Counted from the stretch's first letter, positions 26,708 to 35,690 are shown. The stretch: 64,000 bases of DNA from Nocardioides halotolerans DSM 19273 (GCF_000422805.1 NZ_AUGT01000009.1:134727-198726); one strand, 5' to 3'. Program-made: numbers and translations. Notes: generated from the sequence alone by a model not told the origin.

Positions 26708-28795
26708 GTGAAGGCGTCGGAGACCAAGCTGCTGGACCTCTTGGCCAAGGGAAGCCAGTTCGTCATCCCGATCTACCAGCGCACCTACTCCTGGACCGAG
26801 GGCGAGTGCGCCCAGCTGTGGGACGACATCCTCAGGGCCGGCGGCGACGAGGCGCAGAACGCGCACTTCACCGGCTCGATTGTGCACGTCGAGAAGGGTC
26901 TGTCGAACCTGACCTCGCAGGAGCCGAACCTGGTCATCGACGGCCAACAACGGCTGACCACGGTCACCCTCCTGCTGGCGGCTTTGGCAGAGCGTCTCGA
27001 TCAGCTCCCCGAGGAGGAGCGGGAGCCACTCGATGGGTTCTCGCCGCGGAAGGTGCGCAACCGGTACCTGGTCAACAACGACGAGGAGGCCGAGCGCTAC
27101 TTCAAGCTGCTGCTGTCCCAGACCGATCGCGACACCCTCAAGGCCGTCGTCCGTGCCGCGCAACTCCCCAAGAACGGCTCGGAGCGCATCGAGAGCAACT
27201 TCGGCTACTTCCAGTCCCGGCTGACGGATCCAGGTGTCGACTTCGGCGTCGTGTGCCGTGGCTTGGCGAAGTTGGTGGTGGTCGACATCCGCCTGGACCG
27301 GTCACAGGACAACCCGCAGCTGATCTTCGAGTCGATGAACTCGACGGGCCGCAAGCTCTCCCAGGCAGACCTGATCCGCAACTTCGTGCTCATGGGCCTC
27401 GAGCCGTCCACCCAAGAGCGGTTCTACGCCCAGTACTGGCGGCCCATGGAGAACGACTTCGGCCAGGCGGCCTACGAAGCCCAGTTCGACGAGTTCGTGC
27501 GCCACTACCTGACCGTGGTCACCGGAGACATCCCGCGCCTCGGAGACATCTACGAAGCGTTCAAGATCCACGCCCGGAGCGCGACCAGCGACACCGGTTC
27601 GGTTGAGCCGCTGCTGAGCCAGCTACGGGACTACGCGGGCCGGTACTGCGCGGTCGCGCTGGGACAGGAGAAGGACAAGCGGCTCGCCGCCGCGTTCCAG
27701 GACCTCCGCGAGATCAAGGCCGACGTCGTCTACCCCTTCCTGCTCGAGGTCTACACCGACTACGAGCTCGGCACCCTGACCACGCAGGAGGTTGCCGAGA
27801 TCGTCGACCTGGTGACCTCCTACATCTTCCGACGCGCGGTGTGCCGGATCCCAACCAACTCCCTGAACACCACCTTCGCCACCTTCGCCAAAGGGTTGCG
27901 CAAGGACCGCTACCTCGACAGCGTCAAGGCGCACTTCCTCTCGATGCGGAGCTACCGCGCCTTCCCCACCGACGCCGAGTTCGGCGATGCGTTGAAGACA
28001 ACCGACCTCTACCACTTCAAGCGCCGTTCGTACTTCCTGCGGCATCTGGAGAACCACCACCGCAAGGAACACGTGACGATCGAGGACTACACGATCGAGC
28101 ACATCCTCCCGCAGAACGAGAACCTCTCCCTGGAGTGGCAGAAGGCGCTCGGGGAGAACTGGGCCGAGATCCAGACCCAGTACCTACACACCCTGGGCAA
28201 CCTCACCCTGACCGGCTACAACGCCGAGTACAGCGACCACCCGTTCCTGGTCAAGCGCGACAAGGAGGGTGGGTTCAAGGACAGCCCGCTGCGGCTCAAC
28301 CAGGGACTCGCGCAGCTGGACTCCTGGACCGTAGAAGAGATCCGGGCTCGCGCCGAGCGGCTGGCGAAGAACGCGCTCGACATCTGGCAGATGCCTCAGC
28401 TTCCGGAACCGTTGATCGCCGAGTTCCAGGAGCCCCGCGCCGCGACTGCATTCTCCATCGAGGACCATCCCAACCTGTTGCCGGCACCTCGCCGTGCACT
28501 GTTTGAGAAGTTCCGGTCCGAGGTCATGGCACTCGACCCCACGGTCACCGAGCAGTTCCTGAAGCTCTACGTCGCCTACAAGGCCGAGACCAACTTCGTC
28601 GACGTCGTCCCGCAGGTCGCCCGGCTCCGGCTGAGCCTGAACCTGCCCTTCGAGGCGCTCCACGACGAACGCCACCTCGCCTGGGACGTCACCGGCCGCG
28701 GCCACTGGGGCAACGGCAACGTGGAGGTCGGCCTCGACGAGAGCAGCGACTTCACCTACGTGATGGGCCTGGTGCGCCAAGCCTTCGAGTACTAG
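26708..28795 (+). CDS. GmrSD-type DUF262/DUF1524 nuclease with C-terminal DUF5655
   Basis: This 695-residue single-chain protein has DUF262 at the N-terminus (FVIPIYQRTYSW, about residue 18; NTPase motif IDGQQRLTT, about 76) and DUF1524 with the His-Asn nuclease motif YTIEHILPQNE (about 462). A final domain ends HLAWDVTGRGHWGNGNVEVG. GmrSD enzymes are type IV restriction nucleases that use NTP to cut sugar-modified phage DNA. The extra C-terminal domain (about 600-695) is like DUF5655. A GTG start at 26708 gives the expected N-terminus. It follows hsdR by 84 bases. Confidence 0.9.
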   Translation: MKASETKLLDLLAKGSQFVIPIYQRTYSWTEGECAQLWDDILRAGGDEAQNAHFTGSIVHVEKGLSNLTSQEPNLVIDGQQRLTTVTLLLAALAERLDQLPEEEREPLDGFSPRKVRNRYLVNNDEEAERYFKLLLSQTDRDTLKAVVRAAQLPKNGSERIESNFGYFQSRLTDPGVDFGVVCRGLAKLVVVDIRLDRSQDNPQLIFESMNSTGRKLSQADLIRNFVLMGLEPSTQERFYAQYWRPMENDFGQAAYEAQFDEFVRHYLTVVTGDIPRLGDIYEAFKIHARSATSDTGSVEPLLSQLRDYAGRYCAVALGQEKDKRLAAAFQDLREIKADVVYPFLLEVYTDYELGTLTTQEVAEIVDLVTSYIFRRAVCRIPTNSLNTTFATFAKGLRKDRYLDSVKAHFLSMRSYRAFPTDAEFGDALKTTDLYHFKRRSYFLRHLENHHRKEHVTIEDYTIEHILPQNENLSLEWQKALGENWAEIQTQYLHTLGNLTLTGYNAEYSDHPFLVKRDKEGGFKDSPLRLNQGLAQLDSWTVEEIRARAERLAKNALDIWQMPQLPEPLIAEFQEPRAATAFSIEDHPNLLPAPRRALFEKFRSEVMALDPTVTEQFLKLYVAYKAETNFVDVVPQVARLRLSLNLPFEALHDERHLAWDVTGRGHWGNGNVEVGLDESSDFTYVMGLVRQAFEY

Positions 28796-28809
28796 ATAGC
28801 GGAGTGAGG

Positions 28810-29919
28810 ATGTCTCGAACCGTGGCAAGCCCTGGGTCACCAAAGAGCGGCGAGATGGCGCCCTATGACCGTCGGGCCTGGACGGAGATCGAACGGTGGC
28901 GCGCGAAGCGGTTGACCGCTCGCACCCGGCGCGTGCTTCCCCAGAAGGCGCGCGACAAGATCTCGGATCTCGGTCACGGCGCTAAGGAGAGATTCGAGGC
29001 ACTCCCAGGTGCCGCTGACTTCGAGGCGCTGTTCGTCAAGGCCCTGGGCGGCCTGCTCGACTTCGGCTCGCGAGCGGCGATGGCGACTGTGCGTGAGAAG
29101 GCGGTCCTCAAGGGCTTCCGCAAGCACGGGCACGCCGTCGAGGAGCTCGAGGACATCGCTGAGGTCGAGCTCCGTGATATCGACAAGGTGAAGCCGAACC
29201 TGGCGCTGGCCTACACCGCGACGGCGACCGTCGAGGGAGCTGCCGCGGGGTTCATGATCTCCGGCGGGGAGATCGTGGCCGCCGGCGGAGCGGTGGCGGG
29301 CGCCGGGGCCGGTGCGGCGCCCGGGATCGGCACGGTCGTCGGTGTGATGGCCGGCGACGCCGCTGCCGTGCTGGTCGCTGCCAACCGCGCCGTCGCCCAC
29401 ACGGCCGCCTACTACGGCTACAACGTCGACCAACCGGAGGAGCGCCTCTTCGCGCTGGCGGTGCTCAGCATGGGAACGGCGGCCGAGTCCGGCAAGGCGG
29501 CGGCCTACATCGAGATCAACAAGCTGGTCCAGATGCTCGTCCGCGGTGCGACCTGGGACCAGCTTCGCCAGAGCGTGGTCACCCGGGTCATCGAGAAGGT
29601 CTTCACCCGCCTCGGGTTCCGGATCACCCAACGCAAGCTCGGACAGGCGGTGCCCGTCTTGGGCACGGTCATTGGAGCCGGCATGAACGCCCGCCTGATC
29701 TCGAGCGTCATTGACGACGCCGACCACATTTACCGGGAGCGGTTCCTCCGCGAGCGCTACGGCCTGGACCCTGCTGCCGTCGAGGTCACCGTCGACACCG
29801 CTGACACCGCTGACACCGTCGTCGACAACGATGCCGATGTCATCGACGTCGCCGAGCTCCTCGAGGAGGAGATCCGCGACGAAGGCGGGCGTGCGCTCGA
29901 GGCCGGTGCTGGTGAATGA
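28810..29919 (+). CDS. EcsC-family protein
   Basis: About 369 residues with the EcsC pattern: a charged N-terminus (DRRAWTEIERWRAKR), a Gly/Ala-rich hydrophobic core (residues about 138-200, EIVAAGGAVAGAGAGAAPG) and conserved LGQAVPVLGTVIGAGMNARL with a following DDADHIYRERFL helix. The end is acidic with a small DTADTADT repeat. EcsC proteins are membrane-associated with unknown activity. ATG 28810 is favoured by GGAG five bases upstream; GTG 28804 is possible. It lies just after the GmrSD gene and could be co-transcribed. Confidence 0.8.
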   Translation: MSRTVASPGSPKSGEMAPYDRRAWTEIERWRAKRLTARTRRVLPQKARDKISDLGHGAKERFEALPGAADFEALFVKALGGLLDFGSRAAMATVREKAVLKGFRKHGHAVEELEDIAEVELRDIDKVKPNLALAYTATATVEGAAAGFMISGGEIVAAGGAVAGAGAGAAPGIGTVVGVMAGDAAAVLVAANRAVAHTAAYYGYNVDQPEERLFALAVLSMGTAAESGKAAAYIEINKLVQMLVRGATWDQLRQSVVTRVIEKVFTRLGFRITQRKLGQAVPVLGTVIGAGMNARLISSVIDDADHIYRERFLRERYGLDPAAVEVTVDTADTADTVVDNDADVIDVAELLEEEIRDEGGRALEAGAGE

Positions 29920-29956
29920 GACCGGTGCGCGCGACCCGCGCTGAACGGCCGGGATC

Positions 29957-30667
29957 GTGACCGCTCCAGCCGACGTGCGCGGTGTGGTCGAGGCGGCACG
30001 CTCCCTGGGCGAGCTGCCGGCCCGCGACCGGCGGTGGACTCACCTGTCGCTGTGCGTGCTCGACGCGGTCTTCTCGATCGGCGCCCGGTACTCGGCGACC
30101 ACCCGGACCGTGTGGTCCTACGCCCACCTACAGGGTCTGCCGCACGTCCTCGAGCCCGCGGCGGAGGTGGCCGCCGGTGTCTACGCGGACACCGAGGAGC
30201 CCGTCTCCAGCCTGCGAGACGCGATCGCGCGCGGAGGTCCGGATGCGTTCGCCGCTCAAGTGCAGAACCGGCAGCGCACCTCGCCTCGCGGCGGGGTGCC
30301 CAAGGCCCAGGCGACGCACGACTACGCCGCGGCACTGGCCGATTGTGGCGTGCTACGGCTGGCAGATGTCCCCACCCTGCTGACCGACCCGTCCCGGCTC
30401 GCGCCTCTGGAGACCCAGCTGTCGCGAGTGCCAGGTCACGGGGCACACGGCGTACGGATGTCGTACCTGTGGATGCTCTCCGGGGACGACGACCACATCA
30501 AGCCGGACCGGATGGTGCTCGGCTGGCTTCACCAGGTCCTCGGCCGGGCGGTCGCCCCGCCCGAGGCGACCGCGTTGCTGTCGGATGCAGCAGCCGAGCT
30601 CCGTGTGACCCCGTGGCAGCTTGACCACGCAGTGTGGAACCACCGGCGGGGCGTCCGGGCTCAGTAG
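29957..30667 (+). CDS. unknown protein, possible helix-hairpin-helix fold
   Basis: A 236-residue soluble helical protein starting with GTG 29957, 37 bases after the EcsC gene. The C-terminal half reads QLSRVPGHGAHGVRMSYLW and then HIKPDRMVLGWLHQVLG. This recalls the hairpin (LPGVG) and late Asp of HhH-GPD DNA glycosylases, but the catalytic Lys cannot be placed and no iron-sulphur cysteines are seen. I treat the glycosylase idea as weak inference. Similar genes in defence islands may act on DNA. Confidence 0.45.
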   Translation: MTAPADVRGVVEAARSLGELPARDRRWTHLSLCVLDAVFSIGARYSATTRTVWSYAHLQGLPHVLEPAAEVAAGVYADTEEPVSSLRDAIARGGPDAFAAQVQNRQRTSPRGGVPKAQATHDYAAALADCGVLRLADVPTLLTDPSRLAPLETQLSRVPGHGAHGVRMSYLWMLSGDDDHIKPDRMVLGWLHQVLGRAVAPPEATALLSDAAAELRVTPWQLDHAVWNHRRGVRAQ

Positions 30668-30750
30668 GCAGGGCCCCGACGCCGCGCGGCCTGCGGGCAG
30701 CCGGGCCGGGGCCGGCTGGGTGCCACGTGTCGATCGGCCACCCTGGGCAT
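30661..30750 (-). CDS. micro-ORF with perfect Shine-Dalgarno
   Basis: A 29-codon frame on the minus strand starts at ATG 30750, directly preceded by AAGGAGGTGA, a full complement of the 16S rRNA tail. It overlaps the end of the neighbour on the other strand. The peptide is Arg/Pro-rich and resembles no family known to me. The ribosome site is striking; the coding value is unproven. Confidence 0.25.
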   Translation of the reverse strand: MPRVADRHVAPSRPRPGCPQAARRRGPAY

Positions 30751-30970
30751 TCACCTCCTTTCCGCGGGCAGCCGATCGGCGCGAGGTGGCGCCGCTGTGA
30801 TCGATGTGACTTCGTTGTTGAGTTCTCAAGGTTCTTGCCAGCCTCGAACCTCGTACGCGGCTCCGGTGAGGAGGACTGGGTCAGACCGTTTCCAGCGGTC
30901 CGCCGAAGGCAATCGACCCGGGAGGGACTGCGCCCGACCCTGGTCAACGAGGCCCCGGTGTCCGCTGAAC
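30751..30970. other. non-coding stretch with rRNA-leader-like box
   Basis: No convincing gene is seen between 30667 and 30970 beyond the micro-ORF. On the minus strand 30812-30830 reads CTTGAGAACTCAACAACGA, with the inverted repeat TTGAG/CTCAA. This resembles the TTTGAGAACTCAAC box found in actinobacterial rRNA leaders. It lies about 60 bases upstream of the micro-ORF ribosome site. Confidence 0.4.
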
Positions 30971-31492
30971 CTAGAAACCGTCCATGTCGTCGTCGTAGTC
31001 CTCTTCATCCGGCTCCTCAACGGTGAGCCACTTGACGAGCAGCGCCATCTCGACGCAGTGGCGCTCGGGATCGGGGTCGTCGGAGTACAGGTGACCCAGC
31101 ACTCCATCGGGCCCCAACCAGATGAGGTCGGCCAACCATCGGGTCAGGCACTCGGGTTCATGCTCGCCGAGCAGCCCGCTCCTCTGGACGTACTCCAGGT
31201 CGAGCGGCCGGCGGTCGGCTCGTACGCGTGGCGCCGTGATCAGGCCGTGAGTGAGTGCGAGCAGCTCACCCGTGGTGGCCTCTCGCGCGATGGGGTGCCC
31301 GACGGCGAAGCCCTCCCAGAACTGCGCCCAGATCAGCCGGAACATCTCCGGCCGGGGATCGACGCTCATGTCGATCTCCCGGACCCAGTCACGAGCGTAC
31401 TTGCGACCGGCCTCGATGAGAGCTGTCTCGTCTTCTGACGTAGGGAGAGCGGGACGGGTGGGCGTCGAACGAGAGGCTTCGTCAGGGTTCAT
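30971..31492 (-). CDS. unknown 173-residue acidic protein, paralogue A
   Basis: A soluble acidic protein of 173 residues whose C-terminal half contains TRWLADLIWLGPDGVLGHL and CVEMALLVKWLTVEE, ending in a run of Asp/Glu. The next gene upstream encodes a protein of the same length with the matching block RWLAELIWSGPGGIFDMA, so the two are paralogues. I know no family for them. It is the last gene of the leftward arm that begins with the DDE-like gene at 35556. Confidence 0.65.
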   Translation of the reverse strand: MNPDEASRSTPTRPALPTSEDETALIEAGRKYARDWVREIDMSVDPRPEMFRLIWAQFWEGFAVGHPIAREATTGELLALTHGLITAPRVRADRRPLDLEYVQRSGLLGEHEPECLTRWLADLIWLGPDGVLGHLYSDDPDPERHCVEMALLVKWLTVEEPDEEDYDDDMDGF

Positions 31493-31850
31493 CGCGAGTC
31501 CTTGTCGGGGAGGGTGGTTCGGCCCGGCGGAGTCTGGGCCTCACGGGGGATTACTTGGTCGTCGGGCCGTGGTGCCGGGTGCGTGCTTCAGGTGCCGAGC
31601 GCGAGGCGTTGCCTTCGACGGTCACCCGAACGGCCCGCATCATGCGTCGTGCTGCCGCATCGACGGGAGGCTGGTCACCCGTTGGTTGTGCCGCCGAGGT
31701 GATGTCGCCGCGGCGGAACTCGTGTCTGATCGAGCCTGTCGATGCCACGCGCGGAGCGTGCACCACGTGGGAGCCCGGTCGATGGCAGGGGCGCGATGGA
31801 GCGCACAGACGCCCCGTCCTGGTGGACGGGGCGTCTATGCGTGGCGTGAC
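31493..31850. other. intergenic stretch between the two paralogues
   Basis: These 358 bases hold the hairpin at 31807-31836 and otherwise nothing I can support as a gene. Open frames here cross the hairpin or lack ribosome sites. The separation suggests that paralogue A has its own promoter in the lower part of the stretch. Confidence 0.5.
31807..31836 (-). terminator. hairpin terminator after paralogue B
   Basis: AGACGCCCCGTCC and GGACGGGGCGTCT form a perfect 13-base stem with a TGGT loop, 15 bases past the stop of the minus-strand gene at 31851. There is no T run, as is common in high-GC actinobacteria. Confidence 0.75.
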
Positions 31851-32372
31851 TCAGAGGGCGAAAGCGTGAGCGAAGTGGGCGTCGAGATCCTCGTGAGGAT
31901 TGGACCGGTCGAAGAGGGCGAGAGTGGCGACCACCAGCGCGACCTCGGCGGAGCTCTGCGGGCTCTCTGCGCTGGCAGCCATATCGAAGATGCCGCCGGG
32001 ACCTGACCAGATGAGCTCGGCGAGCCACCGAAGGACCCGGTGCTCATCGAGGATGGCGGCATCCTCGAGCAACTGCAGAGCGGGCGCCAAGCCGCCTGGG
32101 TCCATCGGGGACTCGGCCTCGGTGATCGCGTGGTGGGCGACGTTGGTGAGTTCTGCGTGGACTGCGTGTTGGGCGAGCAGGTGCAGGTTGGCGAAGTCGG
32201 AGGAGAAGTCTTCGAGGAGCTCGGCCCATGCGTAGTCGTTGTCGATCATTCGGCGCAGTGCGAGGTGGGCGTACTCGACGCCGGCGTCGGTGATGAGGTC
32301 CTCCCAGTTGGGCTCCAGGTCTCGTGTGTAGAGGACGGTGGTCAGGGTGTGGGAGATCTTGGTCAGGTTCAT
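31851..32372 (-). CDS. unknown 173-residue protein, paralogue B
   Basis: A helical 173-residue protein (TNLTKISHTLTTVLYTRDL at the start is not recognised) with LRWLAELIWSGPGGIF and AEVALVVATLALF near the end, matching the same region of paralogue A. Position-for-position length and motif order point to an old duplication. It follows the recombinase-like gene by 48 bases in the same direction. It may be a regulatory or immunity partner, but nothing in the sequence shows an activity. Confidence 0.65.
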   Translation of the reverse strand: MNLTKISHTLTTVLYTRDLEPNWEDLITDAGVEYAHLALRRMIDNDYAWAELLEDFSSDFANLHLLAQHAVHAELTNVAHHAITEAESPMDPGGLAPALQLLEDAAILDEHRVLRWLAELIWSGPGGIFDMAASAESPQSSAEVALVVATLALFDRSNPHEDLDAHFAHAFAL

Positions 32373-32420
32373 GTCGGTGGTCCTTGGTCGGTGATCGTGG
32401 GTCGGGTCTGGCGGTCGGTG

Positions 32421-33518
32421 TCAGTCGGCGAAGGAGATGCCGTGGTCGTCGGGGCGGGCCGTGGGCGTGGTGCGGTAGGCGCCGCCCAGGGCGCGGTACA
32501 TGCCCTCGACCTTGGATCGGCCGCTGAGCTGCCAGGCGGCCTCGGCGCCCCTGGTGGCGAGGGTGGTGGCGACGCGCCACTGGGTGATGCTGCTGGCGGT
32601 GATGTCGACGGTGGGCAGGCCGAGCTGCTGGATGAGGCGGTCGATGATGCGCTGGGCGGATGCGATCGCCGAGGTTGACCCGGGTGCGTGGCTCTCGGCG
32701 TCCTTGCGCACTCGGGGCCGATAGGTCAGGGGGGCTGAGCGGCTGTAGCCGGCGCGCAGGGCGTGCTCGAGGTGACGGCCCAGGGTGTGGGTGGCGAACT
32801 GGTCGAGGGTGAGGAAGCGTGGTTCGAGGTGGCGGTTCCCGGCGGCCAGCACCAGTTGCGGCATCTCCGGGTCGTCGTAGTCCTCGATCGTGACGTGGGT
32901 GGTCTCACCGGGGACCTGGCCCGCGTCGAGGAGGGTGTAGACGGTGGCGGCGTGGTCGCGCGGGTCCTTGATGGCGGCGAGATGGGCGGCCACCCGAAGC
33001 AGGACGATCTCGTCGTGGGCGCACGGCCGGAAGGAGTAGATGCTGCGCAGCGCGAGCTTGGTCGCGTGGGTGTAGACGGCCTTCGGGGAGGTGGCCTCGG
33101 AGTCGACGTTGATGGTGCTCGCCGCGAGCGCCGCGACGGCCAGGGCGAGGTTGCGGTAGGCATGCAGCTCCTCGGCGACCTCGGTGGCGTGGTAGCCGGT
33201 GACGTCCTTGAGCGGGACGCCGGTGAGCATGGACAAGAACCTGGGCTGGTTCGTCGCCAGCTCCCCGGCGGTGACGGCGTTCTCGCGCAGCAGGGTCTCG
33301 AGCCGGTCGAGTCGGGGTTCGATGTCGGGTACTGCCGCGGCGGGGATGATGCCGTAGGCCCGCTGTAGCTCGCGGAGCTTGTCGATGCCCTCACTTGCCG
33401 CGACCTGCTCGAGCGTCGGGGAGAGCGTGATCTTGGCGGACACGTTCTTCGTAGTGATCGTTTGGGTGGTCTTGCTGGTCTGCTTGATGGTCGGCTTGGC
33501 GGTCTGCTTGGTGGCCAT
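32421..33518 (-). CDS. tyrosine-recombinase-like protein without catalytic residues (left arm)
   Basis: A 365-residue protein with a Lys/Thr-rich start (KQTAKPTIKQTSKTTQ), a helical N-terminal domain and a C-terminal part that aligns with the right-arm gene at 35781: VTIEDYDDPEMPQLVLAAG here against VRVGDLDNPDQPRWVRLAG there, each followed by R-x-x-PR. It ends SSITQWRVATTLATRGAEAA, where true integrases have H-x-x-R and the nucleophilic Tyr. Neither a catalytic Arg-His-Arg set nor a Tyr can be placed. A DNA-binding but non-cutting protein is my inference. It follows the DDE-like gene with about 295 bases and a terminator between. Confidence 0.55.
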   Translation of the reverse strand: MATKQTAKPTIKQTSKTTQTITTKNVSAKITLSPTLEQVAASEGIDKLRELQRAYGIIPAAAVPDIEPRLDRLETLLRENAVTAGELATNQPRFLSMLTGVPLKDVTGYHATEVAEELHAYRNLALAVAALAASTINVDSEATSPKAVYTHATKLALRSIYSFRPCAHDEIVLLRVAAHLAAIKDPRDHAATVYTLLDAGQVPGETTHVTIEDYDDPEMPQLVLAAGNRHLEPRFLTLDQFATHTLGRHLEHALRAGYSRSAPLTYRPRVRKDAESHAPGSTSAIASAQRIIDRLIQQLGLPTVDITASSITQWRVATTLATRGAEAAWQLSGRSKVEGMYRALGGAYRTTPTARPDDHGISFAD

Positions 33519-33813
33519 GTCGGGTTCCCGTCTTTCTGTTTGGTTGGGTGGGACGGGAAGGAATGTCCGGAGGCTGAGCGGGTGCGCAATCACCGCGCAG
33601 GCATCTCTCAACTCTTCTTCTTGAGCGACATCCCGGGGGCGAAGCGGGCGACTCGCCAGCGACGCAGGGGGCGGGCCCGCGCAGGATCCGTGCCTTCTTG
33701 CGGGATGTTGGGACGTGCCGTTCGGTGGCGCAGCTCATGCGCCTGTGATGCGCGATGGGCTCGTTCCGGCTGGTGCCGGAACGAGCCCATCGGTGATGTC
33801 AGCTACAGCGCGA
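33519..33813. other. gap between left-arm genes
   Basis: These 295 bases contain the terminator at 33753-33792 and presumably the promoter of the minus-strand gene starting at 33518. No further gene is seen. Confidence 0.5.
33753..33792 (-). terminator. strong hairpin terminator after the left DDE-like gene
   Basis: An 18-base perfect stem (left arm starting CGATGGGCTCGTTCC) with a TGGT loop lies 21 bases beyond the stop at 33814. The loop is identical to that of the hairpin at 31807-31836. It would stop transcription of the DDE-like gene before the recombinase-like gene. Confidence 0.8.
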
Positions 33814-35556
33814 TCAGCGCCGGTTCTCCCAGGTGAGGCAGTTGTTGAGCACGCCTGCCAGGAGGAAGTCGAGCTCCTGCGCCTGGGTGCTGAGGCTGTT
33901 GGCGCGTCCGTGGTGGCTCAGGCTCTGCTGGTACCACTGGTTGAACGACTCCGAGTCGTTGCGGCGGGAGAAGATGTCGCTGAAGGGCCGGGGAGTGTCG
34001 TAGACACCGACTCGGGGCTGCGCGGTGGCCTCGGTGTTGTACCAGGCGGCGATGTCGTCGGCCCGCGACAGCGGCCGCAGCCGCCACCCAATGGGGTCCT
34101 TGGGGGCACGGGTCCTGGGGTTGCTGTCCGGGGTGTGCCGGATGCCCTCGGGCTCCCATGGGCGGACGTACTCGGCCTCGCCGTGCCGGCAGGGGATGGT
34201 GTAGGCGTTGTGGGTGCCCCACTGGCCGTTGGGGCGCGTGAAGGGGGTGCTGGTGTGGCAGCGCAGCACCCGGACCTTGATGAGGCTGCCCTCGCGGTCG
34301 GGGTCCTCCTCGACCTCGTACAGGCCGCCGTCGTCGAGCGCGACCCGATGGACACAAGGGCCGTCGGGGCCCTGGTGGGTGAACGGCTCGAGCTCACGGT
34401 GCCAGCCGTTGACGGGCTCGAAGTCGCCCTTGACGGTCGGGTAGACCGTCAGCCCCAGCGGCATCCGGTCCAGGTCGTGGAGCCGGTCGCGCAGCACGTA
34501 GCGGCGCATCAGGGCCTTGGCAGGGCTGGCGGGGGCAAGATGGTGCTCGGCGAGCCGACGCTTGGCGGCGTCGTTCAGATCGCTGTCGCTGAACCGCCGG
34601 ACGACGGGGTCCTCTGGATGGGCAGGTCTCTGGTCGTCGGGCCGCGCGGTGGAGGCGGCGACGGCCTTGCTGATGACCTGGATGCGGTGGTTGGCCATGA
34701 GGTGCACGATGTGCCACCCGGTCAGCGCGCGGTCGTAGACGACCGCGTGGATGCCGTCCCCGGCGATCTGCTGGAGGCTCTCGATGATCTCCAGCGCGGC
34801 CCAGGCCTCGCCGCCCAACGCGACCCCGGTGCCCAGGGTGATGCGCCCACTGGCGGTCCAGGTGTGCATCGCGACCATGTTGAGCCCGTTGGTGTCCTTG
34901 TAGTCCTCGGTGGCGGTGTCGCTGCTGGTGCGCTGGACCCGGGCGCGGCCCGGGTCCTGGGCGCGGCTGCCCACGAAGAACTTCTCGCCGGTGGTCTGGT
35001 CGATGACTTCGCGGACGTCGGAGTACTTGGCGATCACCGTGCCGTCGCCGTAGATGAAGTGCGTCCACAGCGGGTCCGCGCCGTTGGGTTGCACGCCCGC
35101 CTCGAGGTTGCCCTGGTGCCGGGCCTGGCCGATCGCGAGCATCCGGAACCGCAGCTGGAGCTGCAACATCAGGGACGAGTTCTTGACCAGGTTGTCCCGG
35201 AAGTAGATCACCTGGTCGCGGGTGGGTGGGGCCATGGGCAGGCAGATCCCAGACCGCTGCTCGAACGCGGCCCGGCACCGCTGCCACAGGTCCCCTTCGG
35301 CGTGCAGGAGGGCCAGGGCCGAGGTCAGTGAGCTGGTGACGCGGCCCGCGGCAAGCGCGGCGAGCATCGCGGTGGGAGGGTAGGCAGCCTTGCGACCGCG
35401 ACTCTTGACAGGGTTCGTGGCGGCGGCCGGCTCGAAGACCGGGGCCAACTGGTGGAGCCCGATGAAGCCGTGAAGGGCCACGATCTGGTCGGAGTTGGTC
35501 ATCCGGGATGAGCCGGTGGCGTTGTCGCGGCTGCGGACGTCGGGGTTGATGGGCAT
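33814..35556 (-). CDS. DDE-transposase-like protein (left arm)
   Basis: A 580-residue protein with an RNase H-like transposase pattern. The acidic residues fall in HFIYGDGTVIAKY (about 171), IHAVVYDRALTGWHI (about 274) and NDSESFNQWYQQSL (Glu about 535). The N-terminal part (AAYPPTAMLAALAAGRVTSS) resembles the helical start of IS1182/IS5-type enzymes. It aligns with the right-arm protein at 37050 around all three blocks. ATG 35556 has GGAG eight bases upstream. No terminal inverted repeats flank it, so it is not a plain insertion sequence. The residues suggest it can still cut DNA. Confidence 0.7.
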   Translation of the reverse strand: MPINPDVRSRDNATGSSRMTNSDQIVALHGFIGLHQLAPVFEPAAATNPVKSRGRKAAYPPTAMLAALAAGRVTSSLTSALALLHAEGDLWQRCRAAFEQRSGICLPMAPPTRDQVIYFRDNLVKNSSLMLQLQLRFRMLAIGQARHQGNLEAGVQPNGADPLWTHFIYGDGTVIAKYSDVREVIDQTTGEKFFVGSRAQDPGRARVQRTSSDTATEDYKDTNGLNMVAMHTWTASGRITLGTGVALGGEAWAALEIIESLQQIAGDGIHAVVYDRALTGWHIVHLMANHRIQVISKAVAASTARPDDQRPAHPEDPVVRRFSDSDLNDAAKRRLAEHHLAPASPAKALMRRYVLRDRLHDLDRMPLGLTVYPTVKGDFEPVNGWHRELEPFTHQGPDGPCVHRVALDDGGLYEVEEDPDREGSLIKVRVLRCHTSTPFTRPNGQWGTHNAYTIPCRHGEAEYVRPWEPEGIRHTPDSNPRTRAPKDPIGWRLRPLSRADDIAAWYNTEATAQPRVGVYDTPRPFSDIFSRRNDSESFNQWYQQSLSHHGRANSLSTQAQELDFLLAGVLNNCLTWENRR

Positions 35557-35690
35557 TGGGAGTTCTCCGGTTCGTGCTTGGTTGGTGCCGCCGCCGCGAG
35601 GGCGGTCAGCGTCTGACGCACCGGACCCGTCCGCCGCGGCACCGCGAGCGCAGTCGGGATCCGCCACTCACGGAGTGATCTGGGCCACAG

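Noticed and set aside
30751..30762. Fragment of 16S rRNA 3' end (TCACCTCCTTTC)
   Set aside because: Only about 12 bases match and on the minus strand the same bases form a ribosome-binding site before an ATG; no other rRNA sequence is nearby.
31555..31869. Plus-strand open frame in the gap between the 173-residue paralogues
   Set aside because: It runs through the perfect 13-base terminator stem and has no ribosome site or family features.
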